In this document: positions 32,401-41,639 of the stretch, piece after piece
Layout of the letters: every line of letters begins with the position of its first letter
How positions within the stretch are numbered: the stretch's first letter is position 1
DNA from: Methylobacterium sp. J-070
GTDB lineage: Bacteria > Pseudomonadota > Alphaproteobacteria > Rhizobiales > Beijerinckiaceae
Direction: 5' to 3'
Length of the DNA: 64,000 nucleotides
Assembly (NCBI RefSeq): GCF_022829385.1
Contig: NZ_JAKSXX010000235.1
Location: 248,001 to 312,000 of the forward strand
Notes under the pieces: model-generated
What the model was told of the DNA's origin: nothing
The model's database searches: none
Seen by the model: the letters and a program-made list of their open reading frames with translations, nothing else
Translations under genes and position numbers: made by a program

Positions 32401-34623
32401 TCAGGCGGCGTTCAGGCGCAAGGCGCCGGCGGAGTCGGCGACCGCCTCGGCCGCCGCCGCCGGACGGTCCTGAGCCACCAGGATCTGGCCGGCCCCGGCC
32501 TCGTCGGCGGTGGCGTAGAGGTCGGTGAGCGCCGGATCCTCCGCCGCGGCGTTGGAGACGATGACGACGCTGTCCATGTAGCCGGCGGTGAGTTCAAGCA
32601 GCGCGATGGCGCCGGGAACCGCGTGGATCCGGCAGACGACCCAGTCGTAGGCCTCGGCCATGGCCTCGAAGGTCAGCGCCAGAGCGTCCGGCTCGTCGAA
32701 CAGCACCGTAGCGGCGTGCTGCCCGGCGGCGATGCGGTGCAGGCTGCTGTCGCCGAGCGGCTGGATCGCGTCGAGGAAGGCGGCCTTCCCGGCCACTAGG
32801 TCCGTGAAGCCGAGGTCCTGGATCTGGTCGGCCGGGGCGTTGAGCTCGACCACGACGAGGCTGCCGGCGACGCCGAGCGCACGGGTGAGCGCTTCCGGGA
32901 AAGCCGGCGCGCCGGGCGTATCCTGGGTCTCGACGATCAGGACGCGGCGGCCCGAGGGCGCATCCTCGGCCCGGGGTGCGGAGGTGATCCGCGCAACCAG
33001 CGGCGCGAGGTCGAACGCCTCGGCGACCTCCGCCGCGGCGGTCGACGCCGCCTCAGCGGCAGTCGCCTCGGAGGCGTCGGACCAGCGTCCCGGCGGCATC
33101 GCCTCCGGGAAGGCGAAGACCGGCCGCTCGACGATCGGCTCCCGGCGCTGACGATCCTCCGCGGGGTCGAAGCCGCCGGACCGCTGGCCCCCGGTGCGGG
33201 CGCCCTCGGCCAGCAGGGCGCGGGCGATGACCGCGCCGGCCGTGAGCAGCAGCGTCAGCAGGGTCGCGAAGGTGACGATCGGCAGCTTCTTCGGGAAGGA
33301 GGGCACCTCGGGGGTGACCGCGCGGGAGACGACGCGGGCATCGGCCGGGGTCGCGCTCTCGCCGTCGCGGGCGGATGCCTCGCGATAGCGGGAGAGGTAG
33401 GATTCGAGCTGCTCGCGCTGAACCTTCGCCTCACGCTCCAGAGCCCGGAGCTGAACCTCGCTGGCATTGCCCTTCACGACCACGTCCTGCTGGCCGTCGA
33501 CAGCGGCCTGGAGGCTCTCGACGCGGGCGGCGGCGATCTTGGCATCGTTGTCCATGGTGCGGACGACGCGCTCGGCCGAGGCCTTGATCTGCGCGTCGAG
33601 GTCCTCGAGCTGCGCGTTCAGCTCCTTGATCCGCGGATGGGCCGACAGCAGCGTGCGGGATTCCAAGGCGAGCTGGGCCCGCACGGCGATCCGGTTCTCG
33701 ACGATGCGCCGGATGACCTCGTTGTTGGCGACGTCGGGGATCTCGAAGGCGCGCCCGTCCTTGATCAGGTCCTTGATGGCCTTCACCTTGCCGGTGAGAT
33801 CCGCCTTCAGGATCCGGGCCGAGGACAGCTGCGTCGACAATTCGCCGAGCTGCTGGGCGGTGATCGGCCGGCCGTTCGCGCCGGAGCTGCCCACGAGGCC
33901 GTTCTTGGCGCGGAACGCCTCGACCTTCGCCTCAGCCTCGGCGACGCGCTTGCGCAGGCTGTCGATATTGCTGCCGAGCCACGTCGAGGCGTAGCGCGCC
34001 GTGTCGACCTTGTCGGCCTCAAGCGAGGCAATGTAGAGTTGCGCGATGGTGTTGGCGGCCTCGGCGGCGAGCACCGGGTCCTTCGCGCGGAATTCGATGG
34101 TCAGGATCCGCGACTTGCCCGCCGGATAGACCAGCAGGTGTTCGAAATAGGCGTCGAGCACCCGGTCCTCGGCCGGGCGGTCGAGGGGATTGGCGCCGAG
34201 GCCGAGCATCATCAGGACGCGCTGCACCGGCCCGATGCTGCCGGCGCCGGGATCGAACTCCGCGTTGCCGACGAGCTTGAGCCGGCGGATCGCCTCCCGG
34301 GCGAGGTCGCGCGACATCACCACCTGGACCTGGCTCGCCACCGCCTGCTCGTCGATCGGCGTCAGCTGATCGGTGCGCTCTTGTGCGGTCCGCGCGAAGG
34401 CCGCGTCGCGGCTCTCGAGGATCAGCTTCGACTCGCCGGTGTAGCGCGGGCTCACCACGTTGACGAAGACGCTCGCCCCCAGGGCGACCACCAGGGTCGG
34501 GCCGACGATCCAGCCGAGCGAGCGGCGCAGGACGCGCGGGACCTGGGCGAGGCCGAGGCCGTCCTGTGCGGCGGGCTGCAGCCCGGGTTCGTCGTGGGTC
34601 GAGCGTTGATGGATTCGGGACAT
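32401..34623 (-). CDS. Wzz/GumC-like polysaccharide co-polymerase with degenerate C-terminal kinase domain
   Basis: A 740-residue inner-membrane protein controlling polysaccharide chain length. Two membrane helices flank a large coiled-coil periplasmic region: TM1 about 34-55 (LGWIVGPTLVVALGASVFVN) and TM2 around 450-475, preceded by the Pro-rich motif VTPEVPSFPKKLP. The C-terminal third resembles a bacterial tyrosine kinase domain, but the Walker A site is missing: at that place it reads RVLIVETQDTPGAPAFPEAL, with no GKS/T and no Tyr cluster at the end. So it likely cannot hydrolyse ATP. The divergent wza-like gene sits 179 bases upstream. Confidence 0.87.
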   Translation of the reverse strand: MSRIHQRSTHDEPGLQPAAQDGLGLAQVPRVLRRSLGWIVGPTLVVALGASVFVNVVSPRYTGESKLILESRDAAFARTAQERTDQLTPIDEQAVASQVQVVMSRDLAREAIRRLKLVGNAEFDPGAGSIGPVQRVLMMLGLGANPLDRPAEDRVLDAYFEHLLVYPAGKSRILTIEFRAKDPVLAAEAANTIAQLYIASLEADKVDTARYASTWLGSNIDSLRKRVAEAEAKVEAFRAKNGLVGSSGANGRPITAQQLGELSTQLSSARILKADLTGKVKAIKDLIKDGRAFEIPDVANNEVIRRIVENRIAVRAQLALESRTLLSAHPRIKELNAQLEDLDAQIKASAERVVRTMDNDAKIAAARVESLQAAVDGQQDVVVKGNASEVQLRALEREAKVQREQLESYLSRYREASARDGESATPADARVVSRAVTPEVPSFPKKLPIVTFATLLTLLLTAGAVIARALLAEGARTGGQRSGGFDPAEDRQRREPIVERPVFAFPEAMPPGRWSDASEATAAEAASTAAAEVAEAFDLAPLVARITSAPRAEDAPSGRRVLIVETQDTPGAPAFPEALTRALGVAGSLVVVELNAPADQIQDLGFTDLVAGKAAFLDAIQPLGDSSLHRIAAGQHAATVLFDEPDALALTFEAMAEAYDWVVCRIHAVPGAIALLELTAGYMDSVVIVSNAAAEDPALTDLYATADEAGAGQILVAQDRPAAAAEAVADSAGALRLNAA

Positions 34624-34802
34624 GCGGACGCTCTAGCGGCGAAGTCAGACCCGGCAGCCGTGAATGCTGCCGCGACGCCATTAGTGGATGTTAAGGTTGC
34701 TCAACAGTTAAAGCCGCTGACGGCGAACAAAACCCGCTCCAGCGGCGGCCGTGATCAAGGTTCGTTAACCTTAACGCCCTAATCCCTGCCGCTACCGCAT
34801 CC

Positions 34803-35390
34803 ATGATGGCGATGGTGATGAACCGGCGCGCTCTTCTCCTCACACTCGGCTCCACCCTCGCTCTGGGCGGCTGCCTCCGCCCGACCTTCCGGACCGATGA
34901 GCTCGACGCCACCGGCACGGGGTCGATCGCCGCGCGCTACACGCTCGCGGCGGGCGACAAGCTGCGGGTGATCGTCTTCGGCCAGGACAACCTGTCGAAT
35001 ATTTATGCGGTCGATGGGGCCGGCCGGATCGCGATGCCGTTGATCGGCACCGTCCAGGTCGGCGGCCAGACCACGGGCCAGGCGGCCCGGTCGGTCGAAG
35101 CCAAGCTCGCCTCCGGCTTCGTGCGCGAGCCGCACGTGACCGTGGAGGTCGACGCCTACCGGCCCTTCTACATCCTCGGGGAGGTGACCACCTCGGGCCA
35201 ATATCCGTTCGTGAACGGCATGACGGTCGAGACGGCGGTGGCGATCGCGGCCGGCTTCGGACCCCGCGCCGCCCGCGACTACGCCATCCTGACCCGGGAC
35301 ACCGGGGGCAACATGGTGTCGGGGATCGTGCCGATGACCTACGCGGTCCGTCCGGGCGACACGATCGTCGTCAAGGAGAGGTTCTTCTGA
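34803..35390 (+). CDS. Polysaccharide export lipoprotein (Wza/GumB-like)
   Basis: A 195-residue outer-membrane lipoprotein of the Wza family. The lipobox is LALGGC; the export domain has RYTLAAGDKLRVIVFGQDNL, DGAGRIAMPLIGTVQVGG and VEVDAYRPFYILGEVTTSGQ (SLBB-like). Several starts (34803, 34806, 34812, 34818) are possible; 34818 would put the signal close to the start. It is the divergent neighbour of the co-polymerase, so the two likely form the export conduit. Wza in E. coli is longer; this short form is common in alphaproteobacteria. Confidence 0.85.
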   Translation: MMAMVMNRRALLLTLGSTLALGGCLRPTFRTDELDATGTGSIAARYTLAAGDKLRVIVFGQDNLSNIYAVDGAGRIAMPLIGTVQVGGQTTGQAARSVEAKLASGFVREPHVTVEVDAYRPFYILGEVTTSGQYPFVNGMTVETAVAIAAGFGPRAARDYAILTRDTGGNMVSGIVPMTYAVRPGDTIVVKERFF

Positions 35391-35757
35391 GAGCCGGTCG
35401 GCGTATCGCGGGATCCCGGCGGCACGTCGCCTCACGAGGCGGTCGGCTCAGTCCCGACATGACTGCACGCCTGCATCGAGCATCCCAGCTCGTTCTTATC
35501 GATCTGTTGAAACACGCCGTTCGGCCGTGGCCCAAGACTGAACTTTGCACTTTGCTCAGATCAGTCTGAGCTGCGCGAAGAGTGCCACGATCGTGACCGA
35601 GCGACCTGAGCGGTGTTCGGGAGCCTGACCGCGGAACCGCTGACTGCGCAACGGCGCCACGCGGCCGGCTCCGGACTGCACGCAGTCACCTACGGATCAC
35701 CACACCTATGCAGTCCCGGTCAGCCGCGCCTGGCGGATCGCGTCGAACGACCTGCGA
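35391..35757. other. Long intergenic region with a hairpin
   Basis: No gene is supported in these 367 bases. It is downstream of the wza-like gene and of the convergent 35758 gene's end. A perfect stem-loop (GCTCAGA-TCAG-TCTGAGC) lies at 35554-35571. The part 35480-35580 is less GC-rich than the rest. It could hold a small RNA or the terminators of both flanking genes. Confidence 0.45.
35554..35571. promoter_or_regulatory. Perfect 7-base stem-loop in the 35.4-35.8 kb gap
   Basis: GCTCAGA pairs with TCTGAGC around a 4-base loop. It is not followed by T residues on either strand, so it is not a classical terminator and may be an operator or part of an RNA. Confidence 0.35.
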
Positions 35758-36387
35758 TCACTGCCCGCCCTGCCACGGGTTGATCACCCGCATCGCGGTC
35801 TTCTCCGTGGGGATCGGCGTCGCCACCGGCGGGGCAGCCGTGCCGGCGCGCGCCAGCATCCGACGCGCCTCGTGGGTGGGCGCCATGCCCACCGGCGTGA
35901 ACAGACCGGCGAGGACCTTGCGGGTGCCCTTGCTCACGAAGCGCGACGTCTGGACCGGCTCGAAGTCCCGGAGCGCATGGCGCTTCTCGGGATCGCCGGT
36001 GAACACCTTGGCCCCGGAGTTCAGCACGACGATGTCGCCCGGTCGCAGCGTCTCATCCTTCAGCAGCGCCGCGGATGCCCCCGCCTTCATGTCGATCGAG
36101 ACCTGACGCGCGCTGACCTCAGGCTCCTTCGCGTGGATCTTGATCGGAAGCGCGGCGTAGCGGGTCTGGAAGCGTCGGCGCGCAAATCCGAGGCGCGCGG
36201 TCGAGCGGCGGTCATAGCCGCGGGTCTCGCCGGCGGGCGCCGCGGCCGGGGCGGCCTGCTGCACGGCCGGCCGGGCGCCGAACAGCATCTCGAGGAATCC
36301 CAACTCGGCCGCCTGAGCGGAGACGGCAGTTCCGGCCACAAGCACGCCGGCGATGAGCGCCAGCGTTCCGCCCGTGCGAAATTTCAT
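35758..36387 (-). CDS. Exported protein of unknown function, 209 aa
   Basis: Not recognised. A signal peptide (LALIAGVLVAGTAVSAQAAE) is followed by an Ala/Pro linker, an Arg-rich basic stretch (YDRRSTARLGFARRRF) and a domain with LLKDETLRPGDIVVLNSGAKVFTG and SRFVSKGTRKVLAGLF that may be a small beta-domain. The start at 36387 is well placed. It is convergent with the wza-like gene, so a surface-related function is plausible. Confidence 0.62.
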   Translation of the reverse strand: MKFRTGGTLALIAGVLVAGTAVSAQAAELGFLEMLFGARPAVQQAAPAAAPAGETRGYDRRSTARLGFARRRFQTRYAALPIKIHAKEPEVSARQVSIDMKAGASAALLKDETLRPGDIVVLNSGAKVFTGDPEKRHALRDFEPVQTSRFVSKGTRKVLAGLFTPVGMAPTHEARRMLARAGTAAPPVATPIPTEKTAMRVINPWQGGQ

Positions 36388-36574
36388 CTCGTCCTCCGGA
36401 ACCGACGCCCGTCACGAGCACCCGTCCTTCAACTGCAGGTCGTGCGTTCGGTTCCGGCCAAGCCTCGCTCGACAGCGAAACTCGGGATCAACAGAAAAAG
36501 AAGAGGCTTTTGGACAGATCAGCCCAAGGATAACGGCTGAAGCCAGACAGCGGCAACTCAGCCGTCCGCGCGGC

Positions 36575-36823
36575 TCAGCCCGGAGCCGATTGCTCGCCCT
36601 CGCCGATGCAATCGAGGGCCCGTTCCACGGCACCGACCGCATCCAGGAGGTGTTGCACCGTGCGCTCCACCTCGAGCGCGGGGCGACCCATCGCGGCGGC
36701 GCGGCCACTCACATCCTCGAGCTGCTCCAGCAGGGCGAGGAGATCGCCGGCCACGGTCACGACTTCGCACCGGGCGAGGCGTGTGACGGGTGGGCGCGGC
36801 CGGAAGGGCAAGACGTTGGTCAT
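36575..36823 (-). CDS. Small hypothetical protein, 82 aa
   Basis: Not recognised. It begins MTNVLPFRPRPPVTRLARCE, a Pro-rich N-terminus typical of small conserved alphaproteobacterial proteins, then a helical region (LLALLEQLEDVSGRAAAM and VQHLLDAVGAVERALDCIG). An extension up to 36910 gives a Pro/Arg-rich stretch and is less likely. No good ribosome-binding site is visible. Confidence 0.45.
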   Translation of the reverse strand: MTNVLPFRPRPPVTRLARCEVVTVAGDLLALLEQLEDVSGRAAAMGRPALEVERTVQHLLDAVGAVERALDCIGEGEQSAPG

Positions 36824-37093
36824 CGGAGGGGAGTGTCGCCCGAAAGGCCCGGGATCCGCCAGGGGGCGCGGGCGCCGCTCAACACGAATGGCGGCCGGTA
36901 TCCCGGGCAAAGCGGAGGCGTGGTGGATTTTCCGTGGCCGCCGCGCATCGGAGGCGGCGGAACGGGTTTACCGGCCACCCCCGGCCTTGACGGATCCTTC
37001 CCGGGGCTGACCATGCCGCGATAGTCCCTTCGTTCGACATCGGGCCGGTCGATACCAGTTCACCAGCCGATTCGGCAGCCGCCAGGATTCGAC

Positions 37094-37309
37094 ATGCGAT
37101 TAACCCTCCTCGCCCTGTCCGCGCTGACGATCGGCGGTCTGTGCGCCTGCGCCACCGACGGCCCGGACTCGCGCAGCGGGCTCGCCGACAGCTTCAACCT
37201 CGACAACTATCGGGCCTCCAGCAACACGAACGGCACGCAGAGCCGCCGGGACGTGAACCGCGCCTACACCCAGCCGACCCTTCCGACGATCGGCAACCGC
37301 GGGATGTGA
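37094..37309 (+). CDS. Small lipoprotein, 71 aa
   Basis: A signal peptide with lipobox GGLCAC (cleavage before Cys) is followed by a short Asn/Ser/Arg-rich mature chain (LDNYRASSNTNGTQSRRDVN). This is likely an outer-membrane or inner-membrane lipoprotein. Function unknown; it lies just upstream of the convergent 37329 gene. Confidence 0.6.
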   Translation: MRLTLLALSALTIGGLCACATDGPDSRSGLADSFNLDNYRASSNTNGTQSRRDVNRAYTQPTLPTIGNRGM

Positions 37310-37328
37310 GCCGGCGTCTGGGGTCGGA

Positions 37329-38393
37329 TCAGCGCTTCGCGATCGCGTCAGCGAAGGCGGTGATCCGGTTCCGGGCGTAGACGGGCAGGCCGGCGCTGAT
37401 CGAGCTGCCGGTGTTGAAGCTGGAATTGCCCATCAGCACCTGCGCGGGCAGGAGGTTCTTCAGCACCGGGACCCGCGCATACTCGGCCTTGCGGTCGAGG
37501 ACGTCGCCCTTGATCGCCAGCGCCATGTAGGCGGTGACCACGGTCTTGGTCGGGTCGTTCGGCAGGGGCTGGAACACCGCCAGGAACTTGCCGAAGCGCA
37601 GGATCTGGTTGACCCAGAAGATCGTCTGCTCGAGGCCGCCGGTGACCGGCGTATCGATCCGGGTCAGCGCCCGCAGCGGCCCATTCTGATCCGGACCGAG
37701 CACCCGCAGCTCGCTCTGGAACGAGACGTACTCGGCGATCTTCTTGGCCGAGCCTTCCTCCAGCTTGTTGGCGAGCTTCACGCCAAGCGGCAGCTTGCCC
37801 TCCAGATCGTAGCGCGACTCGATGCAGGCGCCCGCACCCTCGCACCAGGGGCGGTCGGGCCGCTTGGCGAAGGCAGCGGCCGGATCCTTGTTGGGGGTCA
37901 CGTCGGCGACCGAGACGGCTCGGTGCTTGATCGCCGGATCCATCTTCTGGACGAAGGCGAGGTTGGCGAAGGACGCCGGGTCGATCGCCTCCGGGGGCCG
38001 GGGCACGACGAACCGGCCCTCGGCCACGTAGATCTTCAGGGTCTCGTGCCGGGGCTTGGTGACGCCGTTCACCGTCACCGTGTAGTCCGGCTCCTTGTAG
38101 CCCGGGTAGGGCGCGAGCGCCGCCGCCTCGGCCGGCCGCGCCTTCTGCCAATCGAGATACGGGATCAGGCCGTTCTCCGGCGCCGACGGCTTGTCGCGGT
38201 GATCCGTGAACAGGATCTGGCCGGCCTTGATCGTCGCCGGATCGACGGCCGAGATCGCCGGAACCTCCTTGATCCGCTCCACATCCGGCGATGGCGCCGG
38301 CATCGCCGCCGGCGTCTGTGCGCAGAGCGGCGTGACGGCCGTCAGGGCGAGGGCGAAGGCGGCAGGAAACTGCTGGCGCAACGGGCGTCTCAT
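37329..38393 (-). CDS. Secreted hypothetical protein, 354 aa
   Basis: Not recognised. Signal peptide (FALALTAVTPLCAQTPAAM), then a long soluble chain with ISAVDPATIKAGQILFTDHR, a pair of Cys (RPWCEGAGACIES) and many charged residues; no catalytic motif. The gene lies 68 bases downstream of the class A PBP on the same strand, so it may be cotranscribed and work in the periplasm near peptidoglycan. Confidence 0.55.
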   Translation of the reverse strand: MRRPLRQQFPAAFALALTAVTPLCAQTPAAMPAPSPDVERIKEVPAISAVDPATIKAGQILFTDHRDKPSAPENGLIPYLDWQKARPAEAAALAPYPGYKEPDYTVTVNGVTKPRHETLKIYVAEGRFVVPRPPEAIDPASFANLAFVQKMDPAIKHRAVSVADVTPNKDPAAAFAKRPDRPWCEGAGACIESRYDLEGKLPLGVKLANKLEEGSAKKIAEYVSFQSELRVLGPDQNGPLRALTRIDTPVTGGLEQTIFWVNQILRFGKFLAVFQPLPNDPTKTVVTAYMALAIKGDVLDRKAEYARVPVLKNLLPAQVLMGNSSFNTGSSISAGLPVYARNRITAFADAIAKR

Positions 38394-38461
38394 CTCTCGG
38401 GCAAGGTCTTCGGGTGAGGCTCTCGGGCGGGGCTCTCGGGAGGAGCGCCCGGAAACGGCGG

Positions 38462-41400
38462 TCAGAAACCCGGATCCTCGCCGAACAGGTAGTCCGGATC
38501 GCGGCGGCGCGGTCGGCGGACGCCGTCATCCCCGAACGGCGAGCGCGCGTCCTGGCCCGGCCAAGCTCTGTAGGCATCCTGGCCGTCCGGAGCCAGATCC
38601 CCCTGCGCACGGCGGCTGCGCGGCGGCGGACGTTCGGCGAAGGGATCGAGCAGGTCGGGCCGCGGGCGCTCGCCGGTCATGTTGCCGTCGTAGTCGCCCG
38701 CGACGCTGGCGCCGTCCTCCGCCCCGGAGAGATCGCCGTCCTCGGCGTCGGGGCGCATGGCGTACAGCGTCTCGCGCGGTACCAGGCGGTATTGCGTGTC
38801 GGCCATGCGCCCGTCGCCGCTGGTGCGGAAATGCTCCAGGATGCCGCCGCCCGCGACCCGCACGCCGCTGCGCGGGTCGACGGCCAGGTCGGCGATGAAC
38901 GGGCGCGCCTCGGGGGAGGGGCCCCGCAGCGGCGTCTTCGGCACGCCGTTCGCCCAGGCCGCCTGCAGGATCGCGGCGGCGATGGGGACGGAGACGTGGC
39001 CGCCGGTCTGTCCGCGGCCGAGGGTCTTGCGGCTGCCGTCGGCGTTGTCGTAGCCGACCCACACCACCACGGTGATCTCGTTGGTGAGTCCGGCGAACCA
39101 GGCGTCGTTCTCGTTCTCCGACGTCCCTGTCTTGCCGGCCACGTAGGCCGAGACCTTCGACAAAGCGGCCGCGGTCCCGTGCTGGGTCACGCCCTGGAGC
39201 ATGGTCTTCAGCTGGTAGAACGCGATCCGATCGGCCGATCCGATCCGGGCGGGCTCGCGGGCGGCGTGGGTGTAGAGCGGCTTGCCGTCCCGCTCCACGG
39301 ATTCGAGGGCGTAGGGCGCGGGCCGCGCGCCCTCGTTGGCCACCGCGGCGTAGAACCCCGCGAGGTCGAGCATCCGCACCGGCTGGGCGCCGAGCACGAA
39401 CGGGTAGTAGGGTTCGCACTCGGCGTAGATCTGCGCCTCCAGGGCGATGTCGCAGACCCGCTTGAGGCTCGCGGGCGCCTTCGGGGCGATGCCGCCCTGA
39501 AGCAGCCGGGCCGTGACGAGGTTCTTGGAGAATTCGAGGCCGCGCCGCAGCGTCGTCGGGCCCGAGCCGCCGCCCTCGTAGTTCTTCGGCGACCACGACG
39601 CGCCGCTGCCGCCGATCGGCGGCAGCGTGACCGGCGCGTCCATCACCAGAGTATTGGGCTGGAGTCCCGCATTCAGGGCGGCGAGGTACGTGAGCGGCTT
39701 CAGCGTGGAGCCGGGCTGCCGCACGGTCTGGGTGACCCGGTTCAGCTGGCTCAGCGGGTAGGAGAACCCGCCCGCCATCGCCAGGATGCCGCCGGTCCGG
39801 TTGTCCATCACCAGGGCCGCGCCCTGGACCGCCGGCCGGACCCGGATCTGGGCCCGCAGGCCGCCCTTGCCGGAGCCGAGCTTCACCCGCACCACGTCGT
39901 AGGGCTGGAGCTTCGCCCGGGCGATGCCGGGATCGAGGCTCGCCGTACGGCCATCCGCGAGCCCGACCTTCACCCCGCCTCGGCCGGTCTCCAGCACCAC
40001 CGCCATGGGCCAGCGGACATCGTACAGGACGGGCCGCGCGCTCTGCAGCGCCAGAAGCCAGGCCGGCTGCCGGGCCGGCGTCGCCGCGGCCTTCTCGGCC
40101 TTGAGGGTCTTGGCGTCCGGCTTGATCGCGTCCGCCCGCGCGCCGGTGACGCCCGGGGCCGCCTGCGCGGAGCCCTCGGGCGCCGGGGTCGCGGCCTGGA
40201 TGCGGCGGACGCTGTCGGCGAGGTTGAGTTCGGGACCCGCGAAGGTCTGGCGCCCCGTGGAACGCTCGTAGTTGGCAAGGCCGTCCTGAAGCGCCTCCTC
40301 CACCGCCCGCTGCAGACCGGCGTTGATCGTCGACCGGACCGTCAGCGAGCCCGCCGTCAGGGACTCCACGCCCGCGAAGGTGCGCGCCTCCCGGTTGAGG
40401 AAATCGACCACGTAGAAGCCGGAATCCCGTCGCGACGTTTCGACGGGCTTCAGCCCGAGATCGGCCTTGATGGCGGCACTCATCTCGGCGTCCGTGATGG
40501 TGCCGTCTTCCTTGAGACGGGCCAGCACGTAGGCACGCCGCTCCCGCGCCCGGTCGGGGTACTTGTCGGGGCTGTAGAAATTCGGGCCCTTGGGCATCCC
40601 GGCGAGCAGGGCCGCCTCGGGCAGGGTGAGCTGTCCCACGGGCTTCCCGAAGTAGCTCTCCGCCGCCATCTCGATGCCGTAGGCTCCGCGACCGAGGTAG
40701 ATGCCGTTGAGGTAGAGCCCGAGGATCTGCGGCTTGGTCAGGATCCGCTCCAGCCGCGACGCGACGATCATCTCGCGGATCTTGCGCTCGTAGGTGACGT
40801 CGTCGCCGACCGAGAGGTTCTTGACCACCTGCTGGGTGATGGTCGAACCGCCCGCGGGCCGCCCCGGGGACGCCAGATTGCCGATGAAGGCCCGGATCAC
40901 CCCGCGCTCGTCGATGCCGTGGTGGCTCTCGAAGCGCTTGTCCTCGGCGGCGATGAAGGCCTTCTGCACGAGCGTCGGCACCGCGGTGATCGGCACCACG
41001 AGGCGACGGCCGTTCGGCTCGGCGGCCTCGGCGAAGGGCTTGCCCGCGCCGTCGAGGATCCGGGTCAGGCCGGGCAGCGCCTTGTCGCGCAGCGCCTCGG
41101 CGCTCGGCAGATCCTTGGTGGCGTTGTCGTAGAACTCGATCACCGCCCGCGCGTCGAAGGGAGAGTTCGGCGGGTTCTCGCCCTTGCAGAACTGTTTGTA
41201 GCTCGTGTTCAGCTCGTTGATGTCGAGCCCGTGCAGGATCTTCGGCGCGGCCGGCCCCGCGACGGACGACGGATCCTCCATGGCGGTCGAGATCAGCTCG
41301 TCGAGGTTGATGTCCTCGATGTCGAACGACTTGCGCATGTGGGCGCAGCCGTCGCGCAGCAGGCGCACCACCTCCGGCCCGTCCGTGGCGGGATCGAACC

Positions 41401-41482
41401 GCGTCCGGACCGCGTCCGGCTTGGTCGTGACCTGGCTCAGGGTGAGGGCGGTCGCGAACAGCTTGATCAGGATGGCGTTCAT
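38462..41482 (-). CDS. Class A penicillin-binding protein (transglycosylase/transpeptidase)
   Basis: A 1006-residue bifunctional peptidoglycan synthase. A short N-terminal hydrophobic segment precedes a 130-residue region of unknown fold. The GT51 domain follows, with AAEDKRFESHHGIDERG (catalytic Glu), PAGGSTITQQVVKNLS and LGRGAYGIEMAAESYFGKP. The transpeptidase domain has RQPGSTLKPLTYLAALN (SxxK), SKN in LEFSKNLVTAR and KTGTSENENDAWFAG. The C-terminus is an Arg/Pro/Asp-rich tail. The start at 41482 is chosen over 41587 because the extra residues are basic low complexity. It makes glycan strands and crosslinks in the periplasm. Confidence 0.93.
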   Translation of the reverse strand: MNAILIKLFATALTLSQVTTKPDAVRTRFDPATDGPEVVRLLRDGCAHMRKSFDIEDINLDELISTAMEDPSSVAGPAAPKILHGLDINELNTSYKQFCKGENPPNSPFDARAVIEFYDNATKDLPSAEALRDKALPGLTRILDGAGKPFAEAAEPNGRRLVVPITAVPTLVQKAFIAAEDKRFESHHGIDERGVIRAFIGNLASPGRPAGGSTITQQVVKNLSVGDDVTYERKIREMIVASRLERILTKPQILGLYLNGIYLGRGAYGIEMAAESYFGKPVGQLTLPEAALLAGMPKGPNFYSPDKYPDRARERRAYVLARLKEDGTITDAEMSAAIKADLGLKPVETSRRDSGFYVVDFLNREARTFAGVESLTAGSLTVRSTINAGLQRAVEEALQDGLANYERSTGRQTFAGPELNLADSVRRIQAATPAPEGSAQAAPGVTGARADAIKPDAKTLKAEKAAATPARQPAWLLALQSARPVLYDVRWPMAVVLETGRGGVKVGLADGRTASLDPGIARAKLQPYDVVRVKLGSGKGGLRAQIRVRPAVQGAALVMDNRTGGILAMAGGFSYPLSQLNRVTQTVRQPGSTLKPLTYLAALNAGLQPNTLVMDAPVTLPPIGGSGASWSPKNYEGGGSGPTTLRRGLEFSKNLVTARLLQGGIAPKAPASLKRVCDIALEAQIYAECEPYYPFVLGAQPVRMLDLAGFYAAVANEGARPAPYALESVERDGKPLYTHAAREPARIGSADRIAFYQLKTMLQGVTQHGTAAALSKVSAYVAGKTGTSENENDAWFAGLTNEITVVVWVGYDNADGSRKTLGRGQTGGHVSVPIAAAILQAAWANGVPKTPLRGPSPEARPFIADLAVDPRSGVRVAGGGILEHFRTSGDGRMADTQYRLVPRETLYAMRPDAEDGDLSGAEDGASVAGDYDGNMTGERPRPDLLDPFAERPPPRSRRAQGDLAPDGQDAYRAWPGQDARSPFGDDGVRRPRRRDPDYLFGEDPGF

Positions 41483-41639
41483 ACGGGCCGGGTTCAGCGA
41501 CGCGACGGGGCGGCCACGGACCTTCCGGGCGCGGGCCTGAACAGGGCGTGCACAACGCGGCTGTTTTAAGGAAGCGCCGAACGGCAACGCTTTTGCCGGT
41601 CCCGACGTTCGTCAGGCGCGACATTGCCCCGGGGGGAGC

